Assembly: GCF_007859675.1 (NCBI RefSeq) | Contig: NZ_CP042305.1 | Span: 620,001-684,000, forward strand | Reading direction: 5' to 3' | DNA: 64,000 nucleotides | DNA from: Humibacter ginsenosidimutans | GTDB lineage: Bacteria > Actinomycetota > Actinomycetes > Actinomycetales > Microbacteriaceae | In this document: one piece after another, positions 20,109-29,312 of the stretch | How the letters are laid out: each line of letters starts with the position of its first letter | Position numbering within the stretch: position 1 is the stretch's first letter | Position numbers and translations under genes: made by a program | Notes under the pieces: generated by a model | Database searches by the model: none | What the model was told of the DNA's origin: nothing | What the model saw: only the letters and a program-made list of their open reading frames with translations

Positions 20109-20974
20109 TGCCCAAGGACTCCTCCGGCCATCTGATCCCCGGTCGCGTTTCGCCGAGACGCCCCGTGCCCGCCGACATCCCCCGCCCCGAATACGTCGGC
20201 AAGCCGGGACCGACGCGCGACGATCGCGGCGACGTCTATTCGGCAGAGGAGATCGAGCTGATCCGCGAGTCGGGGCGCATCGCGGCGCAGGCCATCGCGC
20301 TCGTCGGTGAGCACGCGGTGCCGGGAACGACGACGGAGCAGCTGGATGTCCTCGCCCACGATTTTCTCGTCGACAACGGCGCGTATCCGTCCACCCTCGG
20401 CTACCGGGGCTATCCGAAATCGATCTGCTCGTCGGTCAACGAGGTCATCTGCCACGGCATCCCCGACGACACGGTGCTCGAGGACGGCGACATCGTCAAC
20501 ATCGACATCACGGCGTTCAAGAACGGATTCCACGGAGACAGCAACCAGACGTTCATCGTCGGGCAGGCATCCGACGACGTCAGCCTGCTCGTCGAGCGCA
20601 CGCGCGAGGCCATGAACCGCGGCATCAAGGCCGTCGCCCCCGGCCGGCAGGTCAACGTGATCGGGCGCGCCATCGAGTCGTATGCCAAGCGATTCGGGTA
20701 CGGAGTGGTGCGCGACTTCACCGGGCACGGCGTCGGCCGCGCATTCCACTCGGGGCTGATCATCCCGCACTACGACTCCGCCCCCGCCCACGACACCGAG
20801 ATGGTGCCTGGCATGGTGTTCACCATCGAGCCCATGCTGACGCTCGGCGGGTACGACTGGGACATGTGGGCGGACGACTGGACGGTCACGACGAAAGACA
20901 AGTCGATCACGGCGCAGTTCGAGCACACCTTGGTGGTCACCGAGCGAGGCGCAGACATCCTGACGCTCCCCTGA
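20108..20974 (+). CDS. map: Type I methionine aminopeptidase
   Basis: Map removes the initiator methionine from nascent proteins. The 288-aa protein has an N-terminal extension of about 45 residues with PRRPVP and [11 protein letters not shown], as in mycobacterial MapB, and then the pita-bread catalytic domain. Metal ligands are visible in [19 protein letters not shown] (two Asp), GHGVGRAFH (His), FTIEPML (Glu) and QFEHTLVVT (Glu). The ATG at 20108 has no ribosome binding site but a TAAGCT -10 7 bases upstream. ppgK follows after 16 bases. Confidence 0.95.
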   Translation: MPKDSSGHLIPGRVSPRRPVPADIPRPEYVGKPGPTRDDRGDVYSAEEIELIRESGRIAAQAIALVGEHAVPGTTTEQLDVLAHDFLVDNGAYPSTLGYRGYPKSICSSVNEVICHGIPDDTVLEDGDIVNIDITAFKNGFHGDSNQTFIVGQASDDVSLLVERTREAMNRGIKAVAPGRQVNVIGRAIESYAKRFGYGVVRDFTGHGVGRAFHSGLIIPHYDSAPAHDTEMVPGMVFTIEPMLTLGGYDWDMWADDWTVTTKDKSITAQFEHTLVVTERGADILTLP

Positions 20975-20978
20975 CCGG

Positions 20979-20984
20979 TAGATT
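20979..20984 (+). promoter_or_regulatory. -10 element of leaderless ppgK mRNA
   Basis: TAGATT is followed by 6 bases and the ATG at 20991. It lies just after the map stop codon, so ppgK can be transcribed on its own as well as by readthrough. Confidence 0.45.
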
Positions 20985-20990
20985 CGGTGC

Positions 20991-21770
20991 ATGACCTCCA
21001 CGACGGCAATCGGCATCGACATCGGCGGCACGGGGATCAAGGGAGGGATCGTCGACCTCAGCACGGGTGAGCTGGTGAGCGACCGCGTCAAGCTCGCGAC
21101 GCCGAAGGGCGGTGAACCCGACGGCATCCTCGAGGTGACCAAACAGGTTCTCGACGCGCTCGGCGGCGACGCCGAGAGCAACCCGGTCGGTGTCTGCTTC
21201 CCCGCGATCGTCAAGAACGGCCGCACCATGTCCGCCGCCAACATCTCCAAGAAATGGGTGGGCCTCGAGGCGGAGAAGCTCTTCGAGAAGACACTCGGTC
21301 GCGACATCCTGTTCGTCAACGACGCCGACGCCGCGGGCTACGCGGAGACCGAGTTCGGTGCGGCGAAGGATGTCGACGGTCTCGTCATCCTGACCACCCT
21401 CGGCACGGGCATCGGGTCCGCTTTGATCTACGACGGAATCCTGGTGCCGAACGCCGAGCTCGGACACATCGAGATCGACGGGCACGACGCGGAGAGTCGC
21501 GCTGCGTATTCCGCCAAGGAGCGCGAAGACCTCGACTGGGAACACTGGTGCAAGCGGCTCACCAAGTACTACCGGACCGTGGAGTTCCTCTTCTCCCCCG
21601 ATCTGTTCGTCGTGGGCGGCGGGGTGTCGAAGCACTGGGACGAGTTCGGCGACCTGATCGACATCGAGACGAAGATCGTGCCGGCCGTGCACCGCAACAA
21701 CGCCGGCATCCTCGGTGCTGCGGCACTCGCCGCTCGGGGCCACCACCGTCGCACCACGGCAGCCGAGTAG
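20991..21770 (+). CDS. ppgK: Polyphosphate glucokinase
   Basis: PpgK phosphorylates glucose with inorganic polyphosphate (or ATP), an actinobacterial alternative to hexokinase. The 259-aa ROK-family protein has the phosphate-binding GIDIGGTGIKGGIVD at the N-terminus, the catalytic Asp in VNDADAAGYAETEFG, and LGTGIGSALIYDG followed by ELGHIEIDG. The length fits the family. It is followed by 40 bases and then the 3' end of rnpB on the opposite strand. Confidence 0.95.
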   Translation: MTSTTAIGIDIGGTGIKGGIVDLSTGELVSDRVKLATPKGGEPDGILEVTKQVLDALGGDAESNPVGVCFPAIVKNGRTMSAANISKKWVGLEAEKLFEKTLGRDILFVNDADAAGYAETEFGAAKDVDGLVILTTLGTGIGSALIYDGILVPNAELGHIEIDGHDAESRAAYSAKEREDLDWEHWCKRLTKYYRTVEFLFSPDLFVVGGGVSKHWDEFGDLIDIETKIVPAVHRNNAGILGAAALAARGHHRRTTAAE

Positions 21771-21810
21771 TCGGCTCGCCGCTGCCGTTAGCAGGCTTCC
21801 GGGGTTCAAG

Positions 21811-22203
21811 GGAACGGGCCGGCTGATACGCCGGGTTCTGTCCGGACGTGCCGCGCCGTTCGGTGCGGTCGTCGTGGACGGCCATCTATCTCGGGGCCGC
21901 GTTGCCGCGACCCTCTAGCGGTCTACCCGGAAACGAGACGAGCAGCCTCATGGTTTCCTGTCTGACCTTGCTCCGGACGAGGTTTGCCGAGCCGGCCGGG
22001 TCACCCCGGTCGCTGGTGGTCTCTTACACCGCCGTTTCACCCTTACCCGCGCACGCGCGGGCGGTCTGTTTTCTGTGGCACTGTCTCGCGGGTCACCCCG
22101 GGTGGGCGTTACCCACCGTCCTGCTCTGCGGAGCCCGGACGTTCCTCGGCGACACCCATCACGAGAATGGATGCCGACGCGACCGTCTTGCCAGCCCGTT
22201 CCG
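21811..22203 (-). ncRNA. rnpB: RNase P RNA
   Basis: The minus strand reads as a type A RNase P RNA of about 390 nt, the ribozyme that matures tRNA 5' ends. Conserved parts are GAGGAACGTCCGGGCTCC near the 5' end, CCACAGAAAACAGACC, GGTAAGGGTGAAACGGCGG, GGGTAGACCGC, and GACAGAACCCGGCGTATC near the 3' end. The ends are set by the P1 helix: GGAACGGGC at the 5' end pairs with GCCCGTTCC at the 3' end. Exact termini may differ by a few bases. Confidence 0.93.
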
Positions 22204-22209
22204 TGTTCC

Positions 22210-22215
22210 AGGGTA
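22210..22215 (-). promoter_or_regulatory. -10 element of rnpB
   Basis: TACCCT on the minus strand ends 7 bases before the inferred first base of the RNase P RNA. It lies between the upstream gene's stop codon and rnpB. Confidence 0.5.
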
Positions 22216-22252
22216 TCGGAACGCGGGCCGTCCGAGCGCGCGCGGGGTACGG

Positions 22253-22990
22253 TCAGGAGTTCTCGTCCCTGATCAGGATGGCGCCGCTGTCGGGGCAGAG
22301 CACGACGTCGTCAGGAGCCGCGGCATGCACCGACGCCAGGTCGGACGGCGACAGCTTCATGTTCGAGGCCAGGGACACTCCCCCGACGAGTCGTGCCGCA
22401 CCCACGCCATAGCGTTCGCGCTGCTTGTCGTAGAGCGTGACGAGATCGGCGGGCAGGGCGGCGACGAGCGTCGCGCGGTCGGTCGCGGCATCCGCCTTCT
22501 TGCGCTGGGCGGCGGCGACGGCTTCGTCCCGCTCGGATTCGAGCTGCGCGACGCTCTGCTCCACCGATGCACCGTCGGCATCGATCCGAGCGATCGTGCC
22601 CTCGACCTCTTCGATGCGCTCCATGATGGTGAGCTCGATGTCCTCCAGGTCGTTGCGGCGCTTGCGGAGCGCCTCGATCTCGGCCTCGAGTGCCGCGACG
22701 TCTTTGACCGACGCCGTGTGCTGCATGCGGTCTTCGTCGCGGGCAGCGCGTGCCTCGACGACCTTCACGTCGGCCTCGAGACGGGCGAGCTCGGCTCGTG
22801 CGTCATCGAGCTCGCCGGATGCCGTTCGTCGCCTGTCGCGCACCTCTGCCAGCTGCGGTGCCAGTTCGGCCAACCGCGTCGCCTGCGGCGGGTTCGCGAC
22901 CGCGCGATTCGCCTGGGTGATCGCGTTGTCGAGCTCCTGCACGCGCAGCAGCTCGAGTTGGTCGCGGGGATCGGCCTTCACTTCACTCAC
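22253..22990 (-). CDS. Coiled-coil protein of the C4 zinc-ribbon (DUF164) family, ribbon degenerate
   Basis: The 245-aa product is mainly a long antiparallel coiled coil (about residues 10-180, rich in Glu, Arg, Ala and Leu), followed by the family C-terminal region. In relatives this region carries two CxxC pairs. Here it reads GGVSLASNMKLSPSDLASVHA and VLCPDSGAIL, so only one of four expected cysteines remains and zinc binding is unlikely. It lies downstream of the Nif3-like gene with 69 bases between, the same pair as Rv2230c-Rv2229c. The GTG start has GGAAGTGA upstream. Function unknown. Confidence 0.82.
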   Translation of the reverse strand: MSEVKADPRDQLELLRVQELDNAITQANRAVANPPQATRLAELAPQLAEVRDRRRTASGELDDARAELARLEADVKVVEARAARDEDRMQHTASVKDVAALEAEIEALRKRRNDLEDIELTIMERIEEVEGTIARIDADGASVEQSVAQLESERDEAVAAAQRKKADAATDRATLVAALPADLVTLYDKQRERYGVGAARLVGGVSLASNMKLSPSDLASVHAAAPDDVVLCPDSGAILIRDENS

Positions 22991-23059
22991 TTCCGAGGGA
23001 ACCCGGCGGCTCCGTCTGTTCGATCTGATCTACGTTATTGCACCGCATCGCACGCGCGG

Positions 23060-23872
23060 TCACTGAACGACGACGAAGTCCCACGGATCCGTGCGCAGGT
23101 CGCTCACCACGACCTCGAGACCGGGGAATGCGGTCGACAGCTGCCCGGCGGCCGTCTCGAGCCAGAGCCATTCCGCCGCCCAATGCGAGACGTCGATGAG
23201 CGCCGGGCCGCCTGAGAGCTTCGCCTGTTCCAGGAACTCGGACGCCGGATGATGGCGCAGATCGGAGGTGACGTACACGTCGGAGCCGAGCACCGCGGGC
23301 TCGCGGAGGAAGGCGTCTCCCGCGCCCCCGCACAGGGAGACGCGCTGCACCGCGCGCCGGTAGTCGCCCGCGACGCGGATGCCGCCGGCCGTCGGCGGCA
23401 GCAGATCGCCGAGCCTGCGTGCAAGTTCTCCCAAGGTTGTCACCGTGGGAAGGTCGCCGACTCGACCGAGGCCCGACGTGCCGTTCTCGGGGACGAGGGG
23501 TCGAGCATCCACGAGTCCGAGCGCGCGGGCGAAGACGTCGGACACGCCATCGGTGACGACGTCGGCATTCGTGTGCGCCGTGACGAGACCGCAACCAGCG
23601 CGGATCAACCGTGCGACCAAAGAACCCTTGTACCTGTCTTCCGCGACACTGGTGACTCCGCGGAGCAGGAGCGGATGATGGGCCAGCACGAGCTGGAAGC
23701 TGCCGTCGACGGCCTCGTCGACCACGTCGGAGACGACGTCGACGGTGAGCAGAACCCGATCGACGGATGCCGCGGGGTCGCCGCTGACGAGGCCGGGAGC
23801 ATCCCACGGTTCGGCTCCGGCCACCGGCCAGAGGAGTTCGGTGCTGGTGAGGATTTCGGCGATCGTCGGCAC
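23060..23872 (-). CDS. Nif3-like dinuclear metal centre protein
   Basis: The 270-aa product belongs to the Nif3/YbgI family of hexameric proteins with a two-metal site. Likely metal ligands are in LAHHPLLLRG (His-His), VTAHTNADVV (His) and DVSHWAAEW (His) near the C-terminus. Annotated names such as GTP cyclohydrolase 1 type 2 are not well supported for most members; the biochemical role is open. The GTG start has TAGGCT 6 bases upstream and no ribosome binding site. Confidence 0.9.
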   Translation of the reverse strand: MPTIAEILTSTELLWPVAGAEPWDAPGLVSGDPAASVDRVLLTVDVVSDVVDEAVDGSFQLVLAHHPLLLRGVTSVAEDRYKGSLVARLIRAGCGLVTAHTNADVVTDGVSDVFARALGLVDARPLVPENGTSGLGRVGDLPTVTTLGELARRLGDLLPPTAGGIRVAGDYRRAVQRVSLCGGAGDAFLREPAVLGSDVYVTSDLRHHPASEFLEQAKLSGGPALIDVSHWAAEWLWLETAAGQLSTAFPGLEVVVSDLRTDPWDFVVVQ

Positions 23873-23878
23873 ACCGCG

Positions 23879-23884
23879 AGCCTA
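23879..23884 (-). promoter_or_regulatory. -10 element of leaderless Nif3-like gene mRNA
   Basis: TAGGCT on the minus strand is followed by 6 bases and the GTG at 23872. Confidence 0.45.
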
Positions 23885-23908
23885 CGTGGAATGGCGGTGC
23901 GGCCGCCG

Positions 23909-26104
23909 TCATCTGCTGGCGGACTCCTGAGCGGGGACGGCCCGTTGCCCGCTGATCAGCCCGACCGTGATGCCGAGCACCATGGCGATCAGGACGCCGA
24001 TGTCCGAGGCCGCGAGGGTCCCATCGGGGTCGATACCGAGGAGCCGGTACAGGTACCCCTCCCACTGCAGCATCGGTGCTGCGCCGTGCATGAACCCGAG
24101 CCCGATGATCGTGATGAGCACGAGGGCGATCACGTTGACCCATCGCCAGTCCGGATACACGCCGCCGCGGCGGAGCAGCGAGTCGGTCGCGAGCCGCCGC
24201 CGTCGCAGCACGAAGTCGCCGAGGAAGATGCCGGTCCACGCCGCGATCGGCACGGCGAGCGTCGTCGGATAGGCGAGCACCAGGGTGCGCACGCCCGAGG
24301 TGGCCATCAGGAGGCCGGCCGCCACGAGAGCCGCGACGACACCCAGCGCGAGCACGGAGGCCCAGCGCGGCAGGTGGAATCCCACTGCCTGCACGGCGAA
24401 GCCGCCCGAGTAGAGACTCACGATGAGCGCGGACATCAGCCCGACGGCGATCGCTGCGACCACGGGGATCGCGAACCAGTGCGGGGTCGTGTCGACGAGC
24501 ATCCGCACCGGATCGGCCCCGAATCGCGCGGCCTCGCCCGGCTCCGCTACGGCGACGGCCGCGCCGAACACCACGAGCACGAGCATGGGCAAGGATGCCC
24601 CGAAGCCGCCCCAGAGAGCGGTGGGCGTTCCGGCCGAGCCCACTCTCTGATAGCGCGCGAGGTCACCGCTCGCGCTCGCCCACGCCAGCCCGAGGATGCT
24701 GAAGACGAGGACGGCGCCCTCGACGACGCCGATCCACGGGCCGAATGCAGCGGAACCCACGTTGCCCCATCCCGACCGCGGCCAGGCGACGACGACGATC
24801 GCGACTGCGAGGATGGCCGTTGCGACCAACGCGATCGCCTGCACCGCGGCGACGAGCGAGTAGCCTACGATCGCGACCGCGATGCACACGAGCGCCGCGA
24901 CCGCGAAGACCGACCACAGCACGAGCGGGCGATCCGCGGTCCAGCCGACGCCGACCGCGGTGTCGGCGACGGCGACGGCGAGCAGCCAGAGCAGTGCAGC
25001 GCCCCAGAAGAGCCGAACGATGAGGATGAGCACGGCGGGCACCACGTTGCCCACCACACCGAAGGTGGCACGCGAGACGATCACGGTCGGCTGCCCGCTC
25101 CAGACGCCGGCGAGCGAGCCCAGCCCGAGCGGGATGAACGACAGGGCGATGCCGAGCACCGCTGCGATCAGAACCTGCAGCAGATTCAGCCCGGCCTCCA
25201 CCAGGGCTGCGCCGAGACCGATCACCAGCACGGATGCCCCGGCCGCGAACCACAGCCAGAAGAGCCTGCTCGCGCGGCCGACCCGATATTCCAGGGGTGT
25301 CGGCTCGCTGCCCGACTGCTCGACGGCGAACAGCGGCATGGGCTCCGGCATGCCGGCTGTGAGCACGTCTTCGTGCGGGCGAACGCGCGGCGTGGCGATG
25401 GGCGCGAGCAGTGAATCGGGCTCGACGAGGTCGTCGGCATCGTCCGTGACGTCGGCGTCCAGTTCGGGCACCCCGGGAATCGGGATCTCCGAGGTTGCGA
25501 GGCCGACGTGCTCCTGCGGCGCCGGCGCGCCGACCACGTCCTCGGCGGGTTCCGTCTCCACCCGAGCCGGGGACTCCGCGATGTCCGTCGCAGGCGGCTC
25601 GTCCGGGAGCGACGGCGGTGGAGCAGGACGATCGGAGGGCTGGTCGGTTCGGGATGCCGCAGCCTCGTCAGTGGGGGCCGCCGCCTGCACGACGGCGATG
25701 GCAGCCGTGTCGCCGCGCCTGACGGCGATCAGCGCCTCGAGGTGTTCGATCGCTGCAAGCGTGTCGCCGCGGTCCGCTTCCTTCGCGATCTCGCGCTCTT
25801 CGTCGCTGTGCGGCTCGTACGGCGGCTCCGGCGGCGCCACCGGCATGAAGAGCGACTCCGGACGGATGATCGGCAACGACGCCGTCAACCGAGAGACTTC
25901 GTGTTCGAGGGCGCCGGCGAGCTCATCATCGCCGTGGGTCTCTTCATCTTTTCCGGGAGCGGTGGCCGATGGGTCGTCGGAAGGTTTGACGAGGGGCGTC
26001 TCCGGCGGAGTGCCGGTCGGTGCAGCAGCAGGCACGAACGTCGAGCGTCGCAGGGCAGGCTCGGGCTCACCCTGGCCGGCCGGCTCCCCCTCGTCGGTGC
26101 CCAT
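23909..26104 (-). CDS. NCS1-type purine/cytosine permease-like protein with long hydrophilic N-terminus
   Basis: The 731-aa protein has two parts. Residues 1-280 are hydrophilic, Pro/Glu/Asp/Ala-rich and mostly disordered in appearance, with a short helical stretch around 95-140. Residues 281-725 form about 12 membrane segments of the nucleobase:cation symporter-1 family (entry [19 protein letters not shown]; internal [23 protein letters not shown]). Ordinary NCS1 proteins lack such an N-terminus. The substrate is likely a nucleobase or related compound, but this is inferred. The ATG has TAGGCT 6 bases upstream. Confidence 0.82.
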   Translation of the reverse strand: MGTDEGEPAGQGEPEPALRRSTFVPAAAPTGTPPETPLVKPSDDPSATAPGKDEETHGDDELAGALEHEVSRLTASLPIIRPESLFMPVAPPEPPYEPHSDEEREIAKEADRGDTLAAIEHLEALIAVRRGDTAAIAVVQAAAPTDEAAASRTDQPSDRPAPPPSLPDEPPATDIAESPARVETEPAEDVVGAPAPQEHVGLATSEIPIPGVPELDADVTDDADDLVEPDSLLAPIATPRVRPHEDVLTAGMPEPMPLFAVEQSGSEPTPLEYRVGRASRLFWLWFAAGASVLVIGLGAALVEAGLNLLQVLIAAVLGIALSFIPLGLGSLAGVWSGQPTVIVSRATFGVVGNVVPAVLILIVRLFWGAALLWLLAVAVADTAVGVGWTADRPLVLWSVFAVAALVCIAVAIVGYSLVAAVQAIALVATAILAVAIVVVAWPRSGWGNVGSAAFGPWIGVVEGAVLVFSILGLAWASASGDLARYQRVGSAGTPTALWGGFGASLPMLVLVVFGAAVAVAEPGEAARFGADPVRMLVDTTPHWFAIPVVAAIAVGLMSALIVSLYSGGFAVQAVGFHLPRWASVLALGVVAALVAAGLLMATSGVRTLVLAYPTTLAVPIAAWTGIFLGDFVLRRRRLATDSLLRRGGVYPDWRWVNVIALVLITIIGLGFMHGAAPMLQWEGYLYRLLGIDPDGTLAASDIGVLIAMVLGITVGLISGQRAVPAQESASR

Positions 26105-26110
26105 AGCGTG

Positions 26111-26116
26111 AGCCTA
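26111..26116 (-). promoter_or_regulatory. -10 element of leaderless NCS1 permease mRNA
   Basis: TAGGCT on the minus strand is followed by 6 bases and the ATG at 26104. Confidence 0.5.
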
Positions 26117-26216
26117 TCGATGGTTGCCGACTGTTCACCGTTGTCCACACCAATTTTCTGTCCGAGCGTTCCTCGCTGCTCGGCGACGGCGACGCTCTTG
26201 AGAACGCCTCAGCACG

Positions 26217-26222
26217 TAGCAT
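26217..26222 (+). promoter_or_regulatory. -10 element of leaderless thyA mRNA
   Basis: TAGCAT is followed by 8 bases and the ATG at 26231. Confidence 0.4.
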
Positions 26223-26230
26223 CTTCAATC

Positions 26231-27040
26231 ATGGATGCCTCGATCCCGACCCCTTACGAAGACCTCCTGCGCGACGTGCTCGACCACGGCACCGCGAAGT
26301 CCGATCGCACGGGGACAGGTACCATCAGCGTCTTCGGGCGGCAGCTCAGATTCGACCTGTCGACGGGATTCCCGCTGATCACCACGAAGCGCGTGCACTT
26401 CCGCTCGGTGGCCTACGAGCTGCTCTGGTTTCTGCGCGGTGACTCCAATGTGCGCTGGCTGCAGGAGAACGGCGTGACGATCTGGGACGAATGGGCGAAC
26501 GACGACGGCGATCTCGGTCCCGTCTACGGCGTGCAGTGGCGGTCGTGGCCCACGCCGGACGGCCGGCATCTCGATCAGATCTCCGCGGTGCTCGAGACCC
26601 TGCGGAATGACCCGGATTCGCGACGGATGATCGTCTCGGCGTGGAACGTCGCGGAGATCCCCGACATGGCGCTCGCTCCGTGCCACGCGTTGTTCCAGTT
26701 CTACGTCGCAGACGGCAAACTCTCGTGTCAGCTCTACCAGCGCAGCGCCGATCTCTTTCTCGGGGTGCCGTTCAACATCGCGAGCTACGCCCTGCTGACG
26801 CACCTCGTCGCCGACCAGGTCGGGCTCGAGGTCGGCGACTTCGTCTGGACCGGCGGAGACTGCCACATCTACGAGAACCACCTCAACCAGGTGCGCGAAC
26901 AGCTGACGCGCGCGCCGTTCCCCGCTCCGCGGTTGGCCGTCACGCGGCATCCCGACAGCATCTTCGACTACCGCTTCGAGGACTTCGAGGTGGTGGGGTA
27001 CCAGCACCATCCCGCGATCCGGGCTGCGGTCGCAGTATGA
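26231..27040 (+). CDS. thyA: Thymidylate synthase
   Basis: ThyA methylates dUMP to dTMP with methylenetetrahydrofolate, producing dihydrofolate. The 269-aa product has the folate/dUMP-binding [12 protein letters not shown], the catalytic Cys151 in [11 protein letters not shown], and [20 protein letters not shown]. The frame is open far upstream (to 25508) only as a shadow of the permease gene; ATG 26231 gives the standard N-terminus. The stop overlaps the folA start by four bases (ATGA), coupling it to the enzyme that recycles its product. Confidence 0.97.
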   Translation: MDASIPTPYEDLLRDVLDHGTAKSDRTGTGTISVFGRQLRFDLSTGFPLITTKRVHFRSVAYELLWFLRGDSNVRWLQENGVTIWDEWANDDGDLGPVYGVQWRSWPTPDGRHLDQISAVLETLRNDPDSRRMIVSAWNVAEIPDMALAPCHALFQFYVADGKLSCQLYQRSADLFLGVPFNIASYALLTHLVADQVGLEVGDFVWTGGDCHIYENHLNQVREQLTRAPFPAPRLAVTRHPDSIFDYRFEDFEVVGYQHHPAIRAAVAV

Positions 27041-27528
27041 CCGTCGCACTCATCTGGGCGCAGGGGCGCGGAGGCGTGATCGGGGCCGGAGGCGGCATCC
27101 CGTGGCGGCTTCCGGAGGATGGCAGGCGGTTTCGGCGTTTGACGATGAGCGGTGACGTGCTCATGGGCCGCAAGACGTGGGACTCGCTTCCTGCGCGCTT
27201 CCGCCCCCTGCCGGGGAGGCGCAACATCGTCGTGAGCCGCGACCCGTCGTGGACCGCAGAGGGCGCCGAACGAGCATCGAGCATCGAGGATGCCGTCGCT
27301 TCTGTCGAGGGAGACGCGTGGGTGATCGGCGGCGGTCAGATCTACGCGCAGGCGATGCCTCTCGCAGACATGCTCGAGGTCACCGAGATCGACGAAGTGT
27401 TCACGGGCGACGCGACGGCCCCCAGGATCGGGGACGAGTGGGTGCAGGCCGAAATGGAGCCGCAGCAGGGATGGGCCACCTCGGAGACAGGCCTCCGATA
27501 CCGATTCGTCGGCTATCGGCGACGCTGA
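27037..27528 (+). CDS. folA: Dihydrofolate reductase
   Basis: FolA reduces dihydrofolate to tetrahydrofolate with NADPH. The 163-aa product contains [18 protein letters not shown] (folate/NADPH loop), [21 protein letters not shown] and [13 protein letters not shown]. It is translationally coupled to thyA through a four-base overlap. Confidence 0.96.
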   Translation: MTVALIWAQGRGGVIGAGGGIPWRLPEDGRRFRRLTMSGDVLMGRKTWDSLPARFRPLPGRRNIVVSRDPSWTAEGAERASSIEDAVASVEGDAWVIGGGQIYAQAMPLADMLEVTEIDEVFTGDATAPRIGDEWVQAEMEPQQGWATSETGLRYRFVGYRRR

Positions 27529-27636
27529 TCAACCGTGGTACGAGTTGCGCCCCATCTGGAACGCGGCGGCAATGCCCAGGATGGCGCCGACGAGTCCGAC
27601 CAGTCCGATGAATCCCCAGAGCAGCGCTTCAACCAT
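27529..27636 (-). CDS. Very small single-span membrane peptide
   Basis: A 35-codon open frame begins MVEALLWGFIGLVGLVGAIL, continues through a short Ala/Phe stretch to a polar QMGRNSYHG tail, and so encodes one Gly/Leu/Ile-rich membrane helix. GGAG is 3 bases before the ATG at 27636; an in-frame ATG at 27645 is also possible. It lies directly after folA on the opposite strand (stop codons adjacent). The clear amphipathic organisation and Shine-Dalgarno sequence support it, but I know no named family. Confidence 0.5.
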   Translation of the reverse strand: MVEALLWGFIGLVGLVGAILGIAAAFQMGRNSYHG

Positions 27637-27783
27637 GTGCTCCATTATTCCATTGCCTGAAGAGGTCGCGTGACCTCCGCGTCTCTTCCAGGGAATCCCC
27701 TCCGATCTCGTTGTCGCCGCGCGCGAGCGGTGGAAGACTCATGACGACCGAAGCCGACCAGGGTGGTCGGCCCGGTGGGGTGA

Positions 27784-29193
27784 ATGAGTCGGACAGTCAC
27801 GACGATCCAGTCGGCACGTGAACGGTCGCGGGGGCGGCGAGCGGGTCTGAGACGCGCTGCCGTGATCAGCGTCGTGCTGCTGGCGACCTCCTTCGCGGGC
27901 GTCGGTGCGGCACGTGCCGACGAGTGCTCCCAGGACTGTTCGACGTCGACTCCCGCGCCGAGCGACACTCCGGCCTCGAGCGACACCCCGACGCCCAGCG
28001 GAACCCCTGATCCCACGTCGACGCCCACCCCGACGCCGACGGCGACCAGCACGCCGCCACCGTCGTCCGGCTCGCCCACGCCGACACCCGGACACACGTC
28101 TGACCCGACGCACACGGACGCGTCGAGCCCCACGCCTTCCGCGAGCGACTCGGATGCAGCGCCGGCCGCGGCAGCCGGGTCCGGCGTCAGCGCTGTGACG
28201 ATCGCGACACTCCAATCGGCGGTCACCTCGGCGCAGGCGGCACTCGACGCGGCACAGACGTCGCTGGATGCGGCGAAGAGCGAATACTCCGCAGCAAAAG
28301 ACGCCTTTGCAACCGCCAAGGCTCTCTACAAGGCGGCCGATGCCGGCGCAGAACGCGCCAAAGTCGCGGCCAAGGCCGCCGCAGCCAAACTGATGCTGGC
28401 TCTCCACCAGACGCACTCCGATGCGGCGGTGACGACGTTCGGCGCGATCATGGGCGACGGGTCGTCGGCGAGTGGTGATCTCTTGGACCGACTGACCGCG
28501 GCGACCCAACTCGGAGACCTGAACGGGTCGATGACGACGTTGACGGCACGCGCCGTCTCATCCGCCAAGCACGCGAAGAAGGCGGCTGCGCAGGCGAGGG
28601 AGGACCGCGCAGCAGTGACCGCGATCCCGCTCGCCGAGAAGCGTGCAGCGAAGGATGACGCGCAGGCCGCGGTGGACGCGGCGAAGGCATCCGTCGACGC
28701 GGCTCTCAACGCCATGGTCGCGGCGACGAGCGCGGGCGTCGACACCGGCTTCGTCGACGATTCGCAGCTCGCGCCGGGAACCTGGGTCGATCCGGTGAGG
28801 GGCCCGATCACGGACATCTTCGGCCCGCGGCCCTCGCAGCCGGCAGGGAGCCCCGTGTTCCATCCAGGAGACGACATCGGTGCGGCGTGCATGACGGTGA
28901 TCGTGGCCGCGACCGACGGAGTGGTCAGCTATGCGGGGCCGTACAGCGGGTACGGCAACTTCATCCTCCTCGACCACGCCGACGGCGTGCAGACCGCATA
29001 TGGGCACATCTCCGACGGCACGATCATGGTGTCGCCTGGCGAACACGTGACAGCGGGTGAGCCGATCGCCCGCGTCGGCAGCACGGGTGAGTCGACGGGA
29101 TGCCATCTGCACTTCGAGGTGCGGGTGAACGGGACGGCCATCGATCCGATGCCCTTCATGGCGAACCGCCATGTGGTGCTCGGCCAGTCGTGA
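27784..29193 (+). CDS. Secreted M23 family (LytM-type) metallopeptidase
   Basis: This 469-aa exported protein probably cleaves peptidoglycan cross-links. An Arg-rich N-terminus and signal peptide (AAVISVVLLATSFAGVGAARA, about residues 24-46) come first. Next are a Thr/Pro/Ser-rich linker with repeated TP and SDTP units (about 50-120), an Ala-rich predicted coiled coil (about 135-310), and a C-terminal M23 domain with HPGDDIG and the GCHLHFEV motif that bind zinc. This layout resembles EnvC/RipC-type hydrolases. The start is somewhat uncertain; GGTGGGG precedes the ATG. tRNA-Val starts two bases after the stop on the other strand. Confidence 0.88.
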   Translation: MSRTVTTIQSARERSRGRRAGLRRAAVISVVLLATSFAGVGAARADECSQDCSTSTPAPSDTPASSDTPTPSGTPDPTSTPTPTPTATSTPPPSSGSPTPTPGHTSDPTHTDASSPTPSASDSDAAPAAAAGSGVSAVTIATLQSAVTSAQAALDAAQTSLDAAKSEYSAAKDAFATAKALYKAADAGAERAKVAAKAAAAKLMLALHQTHSDAAVTTFGAIMGDGSSASGDLLDRLTAATQLGDLNGSMTTLTARAVSSAKHAKKAAAQAREDRAAVTAIPLAEKRAAKDDAQAAVDAAKASVDAALNAMVAATSAGVDTGFVDDSQLAPGTWVDPVRGPITDIFGPRPSQPAGSPVFHPGDDIGAACMTVIVAATDGVVSYAGPYSGYGNFILLDHADGVQTAYGHISDGTIMVSPGEHVTAGEPIARVGSTGESTGCHLHFEVRVNGTAIDPMPFMANRHVVLGQS

Positions 29194-29194
29194 G

Positions 29195-29267
29195 TGGGCC
29201 CTGCCGGGATCGAACCGACGACATCCACGGTGTAAGCGTGGCGCTCTACCGACTGAGCTAAAGGCCC
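29195..29267 (-). tRNA. tRNA-Val (TAC anticodon)
   Basis: A 73-nt cloverleaf on the minus strand begins GGGCCTT, paired with AGGGCCC at the 3' end, with D arm AGCTCAGTCGGTAGAGC, anticodon stem CCACG/CGTGG around loop CTTACAC (anticodon TAC), T loop GGTTCGATCCC and discriminator A. The CCA is not encoded. Confidence 0.97.
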
Positions 29268-29312
29268 GCGGGTGCAGTCTATCGGCGGACGCCGGGGCAT
29301 CCGTCGAACCGA

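Noticed and set aside
23249..25414. 721-codon open frame on the plus strand across the Nif3-like and NCS1 genes
   Set aside because: The product is dominated by His, Glu, Arg and Asp, a typical shadow of hydrophobic membrane-protein coding on the other strand.
27646..27783. Possible c-di-AMP (ydaO-type) riboswitch before the M23 peptidase gene
   Set aside because: GGGGTGAAT near the start recalls the motif, but the rest of the conserved element would have to lie inside the coding sequence and does not match. Only short hairpins (27661-27676, 27758-27770) are visible.
29195..29312. tRNA-Val as a possible integration site
   Set aside because: There is no integrase, no duplicated tRNA 3' end and no composition change on either side.
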